Positions 52,807 through 62,806 of a stretch of 64,000 nucleotides of DNA are shown here, piece after piece. Each line of letters opens with the position of its first letter. Within the stretch, counting starts at the first letter, position 1. A program made the position numbers and the translations under genes. The notes under the pieces were generated by a model, which worked only from the letters and a program-made list of their open reading frames with translations, was not told the origin of the DNA and searched no databases. The stretch comes from Runella sp. MFBS21 (GTDB taxonomy: Bacteria; Bacteroidota; Bacteroidia; Cytophagales; Spirosomataceae): contig NZ_JARNTW010000002.1 in the NCBI RefSeq assembly GCF_029433105.1, forward strand, positions 351,744-415,743. The letters run 5' to 3'.

Positions 52807-53829
52807 TTGAAAAGTTTAGCAGATTCTTCATTACGGATTTTGGTTACGGGCGCTAATGGCCTGATTGGTGGCGCTATCGCTCGCCTTTTATTACAAGAAG
52901 GCTATACTGTGAGGGGGCTACGTCGTCCTGAAAGCAACTTTCATTTTATTAGGGATATCGAATCACGAGTCGAATGGGTTGAAGGAGATGTGCTAGATGT
53001 ATTGTCGCTAGAAGAAGCCATGAAAGAGGTTGCGTATGTGATACACACAGCTGCGGTAGTGTCGTTTACGCCACGAGACCGCCCTCAAATGTTTCATGTC
53101 AATGTAGCGGGTACGGCCAATGTCGTCAATACTGCTCTTGAATCAAAAGTAAAAAAGCTAGCTTTTGTTAGTTCGGTAGCAGCTTTAGGTCGCCCAGACC
53201 CTCGGATGATGAACAGCGGGATTACGACCATCAATGAGGAACAAAAATGGGAAGAATCTCCCCTAAATTCTCATTATGGGAAAAGTAAATATTTGGCTGA
53301 GTTAGAAGTCTGGCGTGCAGTAGCAGAGGGCTTAGATGCGGTGGTAGTCAATCCTAGTGTAGTGCTAGGGGAGGGAGACTGGCAGCGTAGTAGTACCCAG
53401 CTTTTTAAATATGTATATGACGAAAAACAGTACTATACGCAAGGACTTATCAATTATGTAGACGTAGCTGACGTGGCTAGTGCTGTAGTGAAGTTGCTTT
53501 TTTCTGACATCAAAAACGAGCGTTTTATTTTGAGCGGCGGATACACTACTTATCAAGAATTGTTTGGTAAGATAGCCAGCGGTTTCGGTAAAAAAGCACC
53601 TTCGAAGGCAGTATCAGCGCTGTTGGCGGAGGTGATATGGCGTTTTGAAGCGGCACGGTCTTGGCTCACGGGGAGCCGCCCGCTCATCACAAAAGAAACT
53701 GCCAAAACCGCCCGTACCAAACTGATTTTTGACGGGAAAAAAATAAAAAACACGCTAAATTTTGAGTATACTACTTTGGATGAAACGGTAGAGAGGGTTT
53801 GTTCGTATTTAGAGAAAAATAAACCTTAA
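52807..53829 (+). CDS. NAD-dependent epimerase/dehydratase (extended SDR)
   Basis: A 340-residue SDR protein. The start is TTG at 52807: the Rossmann motif (ILVTGANGLIGGAIA) begins at residue 10 and no ATG lies between the -7 box and it. Further features are DVLSLEEAMKEVAYVIHTAAVVSF, VNVAGTANVVNTALE, and the catalytic Y-x-x-x-K (HYGKSKYLAELEV). It resembles dihydroflavonol-4-reductase-like enzymes; the substrate is unknown. The small lipoprotein gene follows 18 bp later. Confidence 0.85.
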   Translation: MKSLADSSLRILVTGANGLIGGAIARLLLQEGYTVRGLRRPESNFHFIRDIESRVEWVEGDVLDVLSLEEAMKEVAYVIHTAAVVSFTPRDRPQMFHVNVAGTANVVNTALESKVKKLAFVSSVAALGRPDPRMMNSGITTINEEQKWEESPLNSHYGKSKYLAELEVWRAVAEGLDAVVVNPSVVLGEGDWQRSSTQLFKYVYDEKQYYTQGLINYVDVADVASAVVKLLFSDIKNERFILSGGYTTYQELFGKIASGFGKKAPSKAVSALLAEVIWRFEAARSWLTGSRPLITKETAKTARTKLIFDGKKIKNTLNFEYTTLDETVERVCSYLEKNKP

Positions 53830-53847
53830 ACTACAACAAAGATTCTT

Positions 53848-54267
53848 ATGATAAAACGACTTCTATGGCTTGTGATGGGTATAGGAATGGCAATGTGCAG
53901 CAAAGAACCTACCCTTGACCGCGACAAGTTTATTGGTTATTACAAGGTAAAACGGCTATGTTCGGATTTGAATCGCAAAGAATGGACTGACGGTATCGTG
54001 GCCGTAGAGCCAGGTTCTAAAGACATCCTACAGCTCATCGGAATCATCGAAGAACCCGCCCGAAGTGGTTATAGGTCAGTAAAAGCCAAAGTAACGGGCG
54101 ACTATTTTACCATACTTGATGATGGTAGCAGTGCAGATCCAAAAAATCAATTGACAGGTACAGGACGATTCAGTGGAGCGATGCTGGTAGTAGAATATGG
54201 CCCTTTGGTGTCCGAAACACTTAATACAAACGTGACTTGTAGCTCTACCTGCGAAAAAATACCTTGA
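53848..54267 (+). CDS. small lipoprotein, hypothetical
   Basis: A 139-residue protein with an N-terminal signal and a lipobox-like Cys (GMAMCSKEP). The mature part is beta-rich (FIGYYKVKRLCSDLN, DYFTILDDGSSADP, GAMLVVEYGPLVSETLN) and contains four further Cys, two near the C-terminus (VTCSSTCEK). No family recognised. It is probably co-transcribed with the epimerase. Confidence 0.6.
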   Translation: MIKRLLWLVMGIGMAMCSKEPTLDRDKFIGYYKVKRLCSDLNRKEWTDGIVAVEPGSKDILQLIGIIEEPARSGYRSVKAKVTGDYFTILDDGSSADPKNQLTGTGRFSGAMLVVEYGPLVSETLNTNVTCSSTCEKIP

Positions 54268-54271
54268 AATC

Positions 54272-54305
54272 CCTTTCTAAGTGTAATTTTTTACACTTAG
54301 AAAGG
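54272..54305. terminator. perfect 15-bp inverted repeat between convergent genes
   Basis: CCTTTCTAAGTGTAA (54272-54286) and its reverse complement (54291-54305) flank a TTTT loop, between the lipoprotein stop and the ettA stop. No T run follows on either side, so it may be a weak bidirectional terminator or a 3'-end stabiliser. Confidence 0.6.
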
Positions 54306-54320
54306 TGGATTATCAATAGG

Positions 54321-55991
54321 CTAAGCCATCAATTTTTTGTACTTAATACGAGTAGGTGTCGCCTCATTTCCTAAGCGTTTGCGACGATTTTCTTCGTAGT
54401 CACTGAAGTTGCCTTCAAACCAATAAACTTGCGAATTCCCTTCAAAAGCTAAAATATGAGTACACAAACGATCTAAGAACCAACGGTCGTGGGAGATAAT
54501 CACTGCGCAGCCCGCAAAGTTTTCCAGACCTTCTTCCAACGCTCTCAATGTGTTGACATCTAGGTCGTTGGTAGGTTCGTCGAGTAGCAGTACGTTGCCA
54601 CCTTCTTTGAGCATCATAGCCAAGTGCACACGGTTTCGCTCTCCACCAGAGAGATTACCTATTTTCTTTTCTTGGTCGCTTCCCGTAAAATTAAATCGAC
54701 TCACATAAGCACGAGCGTTTGATTGTTTTCCGCCGAGCATGATCCATTCATTCCCTTCCGAGATTTGCTGATACACTGTCTTATTAGGGTCTAATTGATT
54801 ATGCTCTTGGTCTGCATACGCAATTTGTACCGTTTCGCCGATAGTGATAGTGCCGCTATCGGGTTTTTCTTGTTGAGTAATGAGTTTAAATAGAGTCGAT
54901 TTTCCCGCGCCATTGGGTCCAATAATCCCCACTATCCCCGCAGGTGGAAGTGAAAATGTAAGATTTTCGAACAAAATCTTGTCTCCAAATGCCTTGGAAA
55001 CGCCTTCCATTTCAATCACCTTGTTGCCCAAGCGTGGCCCCGACGGAATGTATAGTTCCAATTTCTCTTCTTTTTGTTTGCCATCTTCGTCGAGTAGCCG
55101 TTCGTAGGCACTCAGACGAGCTTTGGATTTGGCTTGGCGGGCTTTGGGAGCCATCCGAACCCATTCCAACTCGCGTTGAAGGGTTTTTTGTCGCTTTGAT
55201 TCCTGTTTTTCTTCTTTGGCTAAGCGTTGTTGTTTTTGGTCGAGCCACGATGAGTAGTTACCTTTCCAAGGGATTCCCTCGCCTCGGTCAAGCTCCAAAA
55301 TCCAGCCTGCCACATTGTCTAGGAAATAACGGTCGTGCGTAACGGCGATGACCGTACCTTCATATTGGCGTAAGTGTTCTTCCAACCACAATACAGATTC
55401 GGCATCCAAGTGGTTGGTAGGTTCGTCAAGCAAGAGTACGTCGGGTTTTTGGAGGAGCAGTCGGCAAAGGGCTACACGGCGCTTTTCTCCACCCGACAGC
55501 GTACCAATCAACGCCTCTGAGGGCGGGCAACGAAGAGCATCCATAGCGCGCTCGAGCTTGTTGTCCAAATCCCACGCGTCTAGCGTATCAAGTTTTTCTT
55601 GTACTTCTCCTTGGCGCTCAAGCAATTTGTCAAAATCGGCATCAGGTTCGCCAAAAGCTTCGTTAATTTGTTCAAATTCTTTCAATAAATCTACCACTTC
55701 TTGCGTTCCTTCTTGCACAACCTCTAGTACAGTTTTGGTAGAATCAAACTTAGGCTCTTGCTCAAGCATGCCTACAGAATACCCTGGTGAGAATACCACT
55801 TCTCCCGTATAATTTTTATCTATACCCGCGATGATGCGAAGAAGTGTCGATTTTCCAGCTCCATTGAGACCTAAAACACCAATTTTAGCACCATAAAAAA
55901 ACGATAAATAAATGTTTTTGATGATTTGACGATTGGGGGGAATTGTTTTACTTACCCCTGACATTGAGAAAATAATAGTTTCGTTGCTCAT
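54321..55991 (-). CDS. ettA: energy-dependent translational throttle protein EttA (ABC-F)
   Basis: A 556-residue ABC-F protein with two ATPase domains: Walker A GLNGAGKST and GPNGAGKST, signatures LSGGEKRRVAL and LSGGERNRVHL, Walker B LLLDEPTNHLD and LLLDEPTNDLD. The N-terminal MSGVSKTIPPNRQIIKNIYLSFFYGAKIGVLG and the arm and linker regions follow EttA. It binds the ribosomal E site and gates translation according to ATP/ADP ratio. Confidence 0.93.
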   Translation of the reverse strand: MSNETIIFSMSGVSKTIPPNRQIIKNIYLSFFYGAKIGVLGLNGAGKSTLLRIIAGIDKNYTGEVVFSPGYSVGMLEQEPKFDSTKTVLEVVQEGTQEVVDLLKEFEQINEAFGEPDADFDKLLERQGEVQEKLDTLDAWDLDNKLERAMDALRCPPSEALIGTLSGGEKRRVALCRLLLQKPDVLLLDEPTNHLDAESVLWLEEHLRQYEGTVIAVTHDRYFLDNVAGWILELDRGEGIPWKGNYSSWLDQKQQRLAKEEKQESKRQKTLQRELEWVRMAPKARQAKSKARLSAYERLLDEDGKQKEEKLELYIPSGPRLGNKVIEMEGVSKAFGDKILFENLTFSLPPAGIVGIIGPNGAGKSTLFKLITQQEKPDSGTITIGETVQIAYADQEHNQLDPNKTVYQQISEGNEWIMLGGKQSNARAYVSRFNFTGSDQEKKIGNLSGGERNRVHLAMMLKEGGNVLLLDEPTNDLDVNTLRALEEGLENFAGCAVIISHDRWFLDRLCTHILAFEGNSQVYWFEGNFSDYEENRRKRLGNEATPTRIKYKKLMA

Positions 55992-56146
55992 TTTTTGCTT
56001 AATTTGTAGTTGGCAAATATCGTTAAAAATGAGAGTTTATTGTTAAAACTTAAAAGCTATTGGTTTTTTCTTTTAACATTGTAAGACATAACATTTAACT
56101 TTGTTCCCACCAAACCTTCAAAAGCAGATAAAAAAGTAAGATTGTA

Positions 56147-57415
56147 ATGGAAAACGCCACCTTAATGGACGAATACGGCTATGTCAAAGACGGCAAAGTA
56201 TTCTTAAAAGGGTATTTAGGTAACCCAGACCGCCAAATTGGAGAAGTAAAACGTACTGAACAAGAAGCCATCGATTATTTCAAGAACCGTTTTAAAATTG
56301 CTTCTGGTAAAGTAGAACAGCTTGAAAAAGATGTCGAAGAGGCTCAAAACAAGGGCTCTTATTTGACAAAGCTGGTACAATTGCGAAAAAAGCTACTAAG
56401 CTTTGACGGCCTTGGAGATTTTGTACCCCTACTCGAACGACTCGACAAAATGGAAGAAGTCTTGGAAGGATTGATTAAAACCAACCAAGAAAAAAATCTA
56501 GAAATCAAACGAGCGCTTTTGGATGAGACGCGCGCGGTGACAGTCGTCAATGATGACTGGCAAGCAGCAACGGACGAACTTCAAGAAATTAAATCTAAGT
56601 GGATTCGGACGGGACCAGTTGACAAAGAGTACCAAGACGAAATAGAAGGTACTTTTCAGCAACTATTAGACCTATTTTTTCAACAACGTCGTGATTTCTT
56701 CTCCGAACAAAATCGGATCATCGCTGACCGCATTGAGCGCTATACAGAGCTTATCGCTAAGTCTGACATGCTTGTCAGGATGTATGATGTAGAAGAAGCA
56801 AGCCGGCAATTGCGTCAGATTCGGGCCGAATGGAAAGATGTAGGAGAGATTCCGGTGAAGCGTTCGGCAAAGTTGTACAAGCAGTTTAAGCGTTCTAACC
56901 AACGGATTATTGACAAATACAATCGCGTTAAGGGGATTGTGGTCGAAAACAGAGAACATCCAATGGTGACGAAGCAACGTGAAATGTGCCGCGAAGCTGA
57001 ACAATTGGCCCGCTCAAACGACATTATACAAGCTGCCGAAAGAGCCAAAGTATTGCTTAATCAATGGAAAGAAATTAGGCTTCCACCCAGAATCGGAGAT
57101 AAAATGGTAGCTGAAAGATTCCGTTCTGCTTGTGATAAAATCTTTGAATTGAGCTATTTGGCACGGGTGATTTCGCGTAAGTATCCGGCCTTCGAAATCA
57201 GAACCGAGGAAGACCAGCTTGCTATCAAAACCCGTGAAATGGAATGGCTTATCAAACGTGAAAAAGCAGATTTGGATGTCACTATCGCAAGTGCTCAAAA
57301 TATGCCTGCCGATCCTGAAGCTGAACGTCAGATGATGGGTAAAATCAATATCCAACGTCGTAAGATTACGATGAAAGAGAAGATTTTGGAGGAGTTTAAG
57401 TCGAAAATGAGATAA
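56147..57415 (+). CDS. DUF349 domain protein
   Basis: A 422-residue, highly charged, helical protein with several DUF349-type repeats (QAATDELQEIKSKWIRTGPVDKEYQDEIEGTFQQLLDLFFQQRRDFF, QLRQIRAEWKDVGEIPVKRSAKLYKQFKRSNQRII, KVLLNQWKEIRLPPRIGDKMVAERFRSACDKIF). Function is unknown; the coiled-coil character suggests an architectural or nucleic-acid-linked role. A terminator follows. Confidence 0.85.
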   Translation: MENATLMDEYGYVKDGKVFLKGYLGNPDRQIGEVKRTEQEAIDYFKNRFKIASGKVEQLEKDVEEAQNKGSYLTKLVQLRKKLLSFDGLGDFVPLLERLDKMEEVLEGLIKTNQEKNLEIKRALLDETRAVTVVNDDWQAATDELQEIKSKWIRTGPVDKEYQDEIEGTFQQLLDLFFQQRRDFFSEQNRIIADRIERYTELIAKSDMLVRMYDVEEASRQLRQIRAEWKDVGEIPVKRSAKLYKQFKRSNQRIIDKYNRVKGIVVENREHPMVTKQREMCREAEQLARSNDIIQAAERAKVLLNQWKEIRLPPRIGDKMVAERFRSACDKIFELSYLARVISRKYPAFEIRTEEDQLAIKTREMEWLIKREKADLDVTIASAQNMPADPEAERQMMGKINIQRRKITMKEKILEEFKSKMR

Positions 57416-57433
57416 AACTAAGTTTGTAAATAC

Positions 57434-57475
57434 AAAAGCCGTTAAAGTTGTTTTCAATCTTTAACGGCTTTTTTT
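57434..57475 (+). terminator. terminator of the DUF349 gene
   Basis: AAAAGCCGTTAAAG (57434-57447) and its reverse complement (57459-57472) form a 14-bp stem with a T run, 18 bp after the stop. Confidence 0.9.
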
Positions 57476-57495
57476 ATGAAGATATACTTCCTTAA

Positions 57496-58689
57496 TTATT
57501 GAATGGTATTAAAGAATTGGTATGTTTTTAGGAGAAATTCTTGAACGGCGGTGCCGTGGTCGGCGCCATTGATAGGAACTAGCTCTACATTGGTAGCTCC
57601 GCGTGCTTTCATGGCTTTAACGGCGTTTTCAGAATTGAAATAAAACACGAGTTGGTCGGCGGTACCATGAAATAAACGGGTAGGGGTATTGGGTTTCCAA
57701 TCATAAACATCATTGTCTTTGACGGCATTCAAAAAAGCAGTATCAGTGCCATCGGCAATGCCTTTGACAAAGGCATCTGCAAAAATGGTATTAAAACTTA
57801 CGTTGATAGACGCATTCTCTTTATTTGTTTGAATCAGACCCGCCCAAGGGTCTTTGAAATATTGGGAGACGGGGCGATTGAGATTATAAATACGGTCGTA
57901 AGTGAGAGTAACCCAGAGGTAAAGCTGATTAGAGCTTACATTGCCAGAGGTTTTGGTGCTAATGAGATACTTCATGAAGGCGGTTTTATCATAAGCACCT
58001 GCTCCGCAGCTAGAGGCACGTAAATTGAATTCGCTTTTTGCTTCTTCCTCTATTTTTTTCTGTAATGACATCGTCGCAAATCCTCCTGCTGAATAACCGG
58101 CGAGATAAAGACGCTCGTCCCAAGCAATATTTTGTTCACGCATAAATTCTTTGGAAGCTCTTAGCATATCCAAACAGGCTGACGCCAAACTAGCGCGATG
58201 TTCGTAGGGATGCGGAACGCTGTTGGAGGCTCCATACCCAATATAATCAGGATAAGCAATGATATAACCTAAGGCTGCAAATAGCGAACCGGCGATGTTG
58301 GCCTCGCTGTTTGCTCCAAAATAGGAAGGGGCTTCTTGATCGGTACGAATCGTACCGTGCTGTACGCTAATCATCGGCATGGTGCCTGTTTTGACAGGAA
58401 ACAAAAATGCGCCAGAAGCTTCAATTTCTTTGCCGTCGGTGTTTTTGGTTTTGTAAACCAATTTATACACCTTAATTCCATTTTGGATAAAAGGAGCAAT
58501 AGCACCCAAAGAAGGGTCGCCTGCGGCAATGCGTTGCGCTAATTGCTCTTTTGAAAACTCACCAACAAGAGTGCTACTTACAAGGTATTGATTCTCGGGG
58601 GTGGGGTCAGAGGAGTTTTTACTACAACCACTCAGCAATACCACTACAGCAAACGAAAGGTAGTAAAAGTAATGTTTGAAGAATTTCAT
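57496..58689 (-). CDS. secreted lipase-like alpha/beta hydrolase, lipoprotein
   Basis: A 397-residue lipoprotein starting at the Met at 58689 (MKFFKHYFYYLSFAVVVLLSGC). The alpha/beta hydrolase core shows the nucleophile elbow GYSAG (LYLAGYSAGGFATMSL), preceded by ISVQHGTI and YIIAYPDYIGYG, and a late His in GADHGTAVQEF. It matches the secretory-lipase / DUF-type hydrolases of Bacteroidota. Substrate unknown. Confidence 0.8.
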   Translation of the reverse strand: MKFFKHYFYYLSFAVVVLLSGCSKNSSDPTPENQYLVSSTLVGEFSKEQLAQRIAAGDPSLGAIAPFIQNGIKVYKLVYKTKNTDGKEIEASGAFLFPVKTGTMPMISVQHGTIRTDQEAPSYFGANSEANIAGSLFAALGYIIAYPDYIGYGASNSVPHPYEHRASLASACLDMLRASKEFMREQNIAWDERLYLAGYSAGGFATMSLQKKIEEEAKSEFNLRASSCGAGAYDKTAFMKYLISTKTSGNVSSNQLYLWVTLTYDRIYNLNRPVSQYFKDPWAGLIQTNKENASINVSFNTIFADAFVKGIADGTDTAFLNAVKDNDVYDWKPNTPTRLFHGTADQLVFYFNSENAVKAMKARGATNVELVPINGADHGTAVQEFLLKTYQFFNTIQ

Positions 58690-58776
58690 ACACAATGGGG
58701 CTAAAAACATGGATTCAGTTCTTTGTTTAAACGAAGAACCGCCCTTTTAAGTTGCTTTTAGCCCCTAATTAGACCG

Positions 58777-60210
58777 CTACTTTTTAGAAAATGTAGGGGT
58801 AATCGTAAATATTTGTTTTGAAGAATGTCCTTCGGAATTGGTCAAAGTCCGATTGAACGCTAAAGTTTTTCCATCGTGCGACCATACTAAGTTGGAAGGA
58901 GAAGGAGAGGTGGGTTTGGTGAGTACATTGAGACGCTGCTCAAAAGGCTCTGTACCGATTTGGCAAACTACAATACTTCCGTCATATACATAGGTCAATA
59001 GTTCACCACTCGGGTGCCACCTTACGCTTCCTTCTACGTTTTTTGGATGAAAAGTGAGCTGAGTAGGGGTGCCTCCTTGAGGCAATATCGTAAAAATTTG
59101 TTGAACGCCTTGGGCATCTTTGGCCAAAAAAGCAAGGATACTACCATCGGGCGAAGAGCGAACAATTCCTGTACAACCTGATTGGGGAGTAGTGGCTGTG
59201 AAGGTAAGGCGTCGTTGTACAGTCCCTTTGGGTGGCATCGGAAAGGTCATATCCGTACCTTCAAGCGGGCCAGATTCGCCGGGTTCATCAATTTTTTCAG
59301 GAATATCTACGATGAAAACTTCGTCTACATCCTTGCCGTTTTTATCTTTTACTTTTCCGATAAAAGCACGCGCAAGTTGGCGCGTCCCATCAGGTTTGAG
59401 ATAACCATTTTTGCCTACCCAACTGTCTCCTGCCGCATGACTGATTTCGTCGGAGCCAGGTGAGGGTGTCGGAGTGACTCTTACTACCAAAACACTATAC
59501 CATGTTCCTGATACATTTTCGCCTGCGGCATCTTTTTCTAGAGAAACGGACATGTTTCGTTTGGAGACACCAATGGTACGTAAATTATGCTTTTGACCAG
59601 TGCTATCTTCCAAGGCTTTCAAGACGGCATCATTGTAAGTATAGCCAATCCATTGGCCATCACCACTCCATTCGTGGCGGTGTGTGCCACCCCGCAGGGC
59701 GCCTTTGGTATAAGGCGGTGTGATGTCGCGCGCATCCATAAATACGGGTTTGTTGGGCGCAATTTCATTGATAATCACCCCCGTACGCCGCCATTGTTGA
59801 TAGGGGTTGTCTTTGGTAACGCTCATCAAACCATGGATAAATACCACGGCATGGTCAACGGGTGAATAACTTACAGCTCCCGCTCCGGGGCCCCATTCTT
59901 GATTTTGAGGAAGGGCATAAAGCACTTTTTTTTCGCCAGTATTTACGTTGACTTTTTCGATTTTAGCTGATGCAGCTATCCCGCCATCGTCGGTACGAGT
60001 GTCATAGACAAGCCATTGATTATCAGGTGAAAAATTGTCATTATTGTCCAAGTCGTGGTGATAACTCAAATCATTCGTGAGTTGTTTTTCGGGTAAGTAG
60101 GTCGAATCATCGCAGGAATACATGGTAAAAAAAAGAGGAAAAGCCAAAGCCCACTTCACTGAAGTGAGAGGACGAGCTTTGGGAAGTGAAAAAAAGTTTT
60201 GTGGTGTCAT
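58777..60210 (-). CDS. DUF3748 beta-propeller lipoprotein
   Basis: A 477-residue protein with signal sequence and lipobox-like FTMYSC. Repeated WD40/TolB-type blades are visible (SPDNQWLVYDTRTDDGG, SGDGQWIGYTYN, SPDGSILAFLAKDAQGVQQIFTI, HPSGELLTYVYDG, SHDGKTLAFNRTL), and the middle matches DUF3748. The start at 60210 overlaps none of the upstream gene, whose stop is at 60221. It probably belongs to one operon with the two propeller/toroid proteins upstream. Confidence 0.78.
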   Translation of the reverse strand: MTPQNFFSLPKARPLTSVKWALAFPLFFTMYSCDDSTYLPEKQLTNDLSYHHDLDNNDNFSPDNQWLVYDTRTDDGGIAASAKIEKVNVNTGEKKVLYALPQNQEWGPGAGAVSYSPVDHAVVFIHGLMSVTKDNPYQQWRRTGVIINEIAPNKPVFMDARDITPPYTKGALRGGTHRHEWSGDGQWIGYTYNDAVLKALEDSTGQKHNLRTIGVSKRNMSVSLEKDAAGENVSGTWYSVLVVRVTPTPSPGSDEISHAAGDSWVGKNGYLKPDGTRQLARAFIGKVKDKNGKDVDEVFIVDIPEKIDEPGESGPLEGTDMTFPMPPKGTVQRRLTFTATTPQSGCTGIVRSSPDGSILAFLAKDAQGVQQIFTILPQGGTPTQLTFHPKNVEGSVRWHPSGELLTYVYDGSIVVCQIGTEPFEQRLNVLTKPTSPSPSNLVWSHDGKTLAFNRTLTNSEGHSSKQIFTITPTFSKK

Positions 60211-60220
60211 GGAATATGTA

Positions 60221-62806
60221 TCAATGAGTTGGGGCACTGATTACTTTCAAATATCTTCCCATCCAGTAAGGCAACAAAAACGAATCGCCTGCACTCAGCT
60301 CGCTTTGTCCGTTGGCGGTTCGGTCGAGTTTGAAAAGATTACGATTATGTTTTAGTTCAGGTCGTTCGTCAGGAGGGAGTACTTTGGTAATCGTTTGCCC
60401 TCTAAAATTAGCAGGAACGGTCTCAATATCCTTGCGGTGGCTATTGATTACTTGCCATTCAATCATATCCAACGGAAATTCCTTCAAAAACCAGATAGTT
60501 TCTGCTTTATCAAATTCTTTGGCGCCTGTCATGGCATAACAGAGATTCCAAAGACCGTTTTTTTCGGGACGCTCCATATCCCAATGCTCTTTGATAGCCG
60601 TAAAATATTGCTTTTTGAGTTCGGGTGTAAAGGCGTAAGGATACAAACACCAATAGGCCAAAAAGTACATTTCGTCGTCGGAGTGATTCCACTCTTCAGA
60701 AAGCTCAGCGGCTAGTTTTCCATCCGATTCTGTCACTTGACCTATTTCTTTCATAGGACGCAGCAGGTTTTCGAGATAGCCGTGCTTGTTCATGAGTTCG
60801 TAGGCTTTTTGTTTATAGATTTCCTTTTTTGTAAAATGGTAAGCCGTTTGTAAAAAACCGATAATGTTGGAGGCATAGAGCTTTCGGTCTCCTACATTTT
60901 TTGGGAAACCATTTACATACTCAGGGTTCCATTTGCCCCAAAGGGTTGGTTTGCCGTCAAAATCAATGAGATACCAGTCATTTTCGATGATGTTGGTCAT
61001 CAATTGATCCATGAGATGAATGGCCTTTTGTTTGACCTCGCCGTCCATGTTCTGAGCCAAAAGCGTAAGGGCAAACATCTGACCGACGGTTTGGTCGCTG
61101 CTTGTGGTACCGCGCCAGTCCCATTCTTCGTCCGAAGATTTGACCCAGCCGTTGGTCATGCCGCCGTCCCACCGCTCGGGTTTGAATTTGAAATAGCCGT
61201 GGCGTTCAAAACCTCGGGCAAAATACCCTTTCATACCCGTGATGCTAAACAAGCGTTGCATCGCTTCAAATGACTCAAGACAGTTGTCGAGGGCTTCTTT
61301 ATCGCCCGTGACTTTGTATCGAAACAACTGACTTACCAAATACATTGAAGTCCAGAGGTTGTCGCTGTCGCGTTGTCCCATTTCAAAGGTTGATAAATCA
61401 CCATTTTTGAGCGTCGAGACATCACAATTAAATCCATAACGGATATGGCGTTGGCGGACTTGTTTTTCGTAAACCATCGCTTTGTCGTAAAGCGTCATTT
61501 TTTGGAAATGAATTTCGCCCAACCCCTTGGTAGTTAGGATATTTATGTTTTGGTTTTCGCCTTCCGAAATGTGTACTACGCGATTGCTCGGAAGCCAACG
61601 TTCTCCATAATAATAATTATATCCGCCATCGCTACGGCGCATAAAGGCACCTAATGAAGAGCCAAACCACAACTGCCCATTAATGACTTCTATTGCAGTT
61701 AGGTCAGGACAAGGAAGTTTGGTTTGAAGATTTCCTAGGGGCTTAAAGCCATTGGCATCGAGTTCCCAAAAACCGTTTTTAGTACCCACGTACACCCGAC
61801 TGTTTCCCACGGCCATACATGTCAAACTTTGACCCGTAAATACTGTTTTTAATTCTTTGCTATCCAAGGAATAAGTTGTGAGGGATTGGGTATCTAAAAT
61901 TAAAAAACGACGCTGATTCTTATCAAAACGAATATCTAAAGGAACTTTGGAAAAGGGGTGGGTGGAGAGCGTTTTTGAATCTTTTATTATTTTTAAACTA
62001 CTACCGTCTGCAACCAAAAAAGTGAAATCAGGCGCACTACCAAAGCGAGTTGCTTTTGGAAGTTCATGTTTTGAATAGAGATGACCTGCCCATGCATTGC
62101 TAAAAACGGCTTTGTCGTCCAGAAAAACAAACTGCTTCTCATGTGCCGCCATGTCGGTTATTTTTTTGTCCAACATCGGTAAATAAGAGCGGTCGGAGCG
62201 AAGCGTGCCAGGGTACTGAAATTGCCCATCGTGAGGCTGTAATATTCCTACTGATGAACTGATACGGGTCTTGCCGTTTTTGTCTGTGAATACCTTATGT
62301 AGCTGTGTCGAGGTGTCAGGTAGATAGTATTTTACACTAAAATCTTGAAGATAAGGCGAGTCTTGGTAAGCGGTGGATTGAGCCCAAATGTTGCTTGTGA
62401 CTCCTAAGATTACGATAGACATTCCAAGTTTAGTTTTCGTGGTTTGGGAAACTTGGAATGTCTTGAAGGGCATCAAAAATGTTTGTAGAGGCATAGACAT
62501 TCCAAGTTTAGTTTTCGTGGTTTGGGAAACTTGGAATGTCTTGAAGGGCATCAAAAATGTATGTAGAGAAATAGACATTCCAAGTTTAGTTTTCGTCAAT
62601 TGCGAAACTTGGAATGTCTTAAAGTGCTTCAAAAATGTATGTAGAGAAATAGACATTCCAAGTTTAGTTTTCGTCAATTGCGAAACTTGGAATGTCTTGG
62701 CATGCATCAAAAATGTTTGTAGAGGCATAGACATTCCAAGTTTAGTTTGTGTCGATTGCGAAACTTGGAATGTCTTGAAGTGTCTCAAAAATGTATGTAG
62801 AAACAT
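60221..62806 (-). CDS. secreted propeller and alpha-toroid protein with repeat-encoded N-terminus
   Basis: The real protein ends at 60221; its start is unclear. A signal peptide ends LGMSIVILGVTSNIWAQ, just inside the last copy of a five-fold 78-bp repeat, and the frame stays open through all five copies to an ATG at 62806 (861 residues). After the signal come about 290 residues of propeller-like repeats (RVYVGTKNGFWEL, LWFGSSLGAFMR) and a helical toroid-like C-terminal half (SDEEWDWRGTTSSDQTVGQMFALTLLAQ, TLWGKWNPEYVNGFPKNVGDRKLYASNIIGFLQTAYHF). Function unknown. The C-terminal half is paralogous to the gene at 62885. Confidence 0.65.
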   Translation of the reverse strand: MFLHTFLRHFKTFQVSQSTQTKLGMSMPLQTFLMHAKTFQVSQLTKTKLGMSISLHTFLKHFKTFQVSQLTKTKLGMSISLHTFLMPFKTFQVSQTTKTKLGMSMPLQTFLMPFKTFQVSQTTKTKLGMSIVILGVTSNIWAQSTAYQDSPYLQDFSVKYYLPDTSTQLHKVFTDKNGKTRISSSVGILQPHDGQFQYPGTLRSDRSYLPMLDKKITDMAAHEKQFVFLDDKAVFSNAWAGHLYSKHELPKATRFGSAPDFTFLVADGSSLKIIKDSKTLSTHPFSKVPLDIRFDKNQRRFLILDTQSLTTYSLDSKELKTVFTGQSLTCMAVGNSRVYVGTKNGFWELDANGFKPLGNLQTKLPCPDLTAIEVINGQLWFGSSLGAFMRRSDGGYNYYYGERWLPSNRVVHISEGENQNINILTTKGLGEIHFQKMTLYDKAMVYEKQVRQRHIRYGFNCDVSTLKNGDLSTFEMGQRDSDNLWTSMYLVSQLFRYKVTGDKEALDNCLESFEAMQRLFSITGMKGYFARGFERHGYFKFKPERWDGGMTNGWVKSSDEEWDWRGTTSSDQTVGQMFALTLLAQNMDGEVKQKAIHLMDQLMTNIIENDWYLIDFDGKPTLWGKWNPEYVNGFPKNVGDRKLYASNIIGFLQTAYHFTKKEIYKQKAYELMNKHGYLENLLRPMKEIGQVTESDGKLAAELSEEWNHSDDEMYFLAYWCLYPYAFTPELKKQYFTAIKEHWDMERPEKNGLWNLCYAMTGAKEFDKAETIWFLKEFPLDMIEWQVINSHRKDIETVPANFRGQTITKVLPPDERPELKHNRNLFKLDRTANGQSELSAGDSFLLPYWMGRYLKVISAPTH

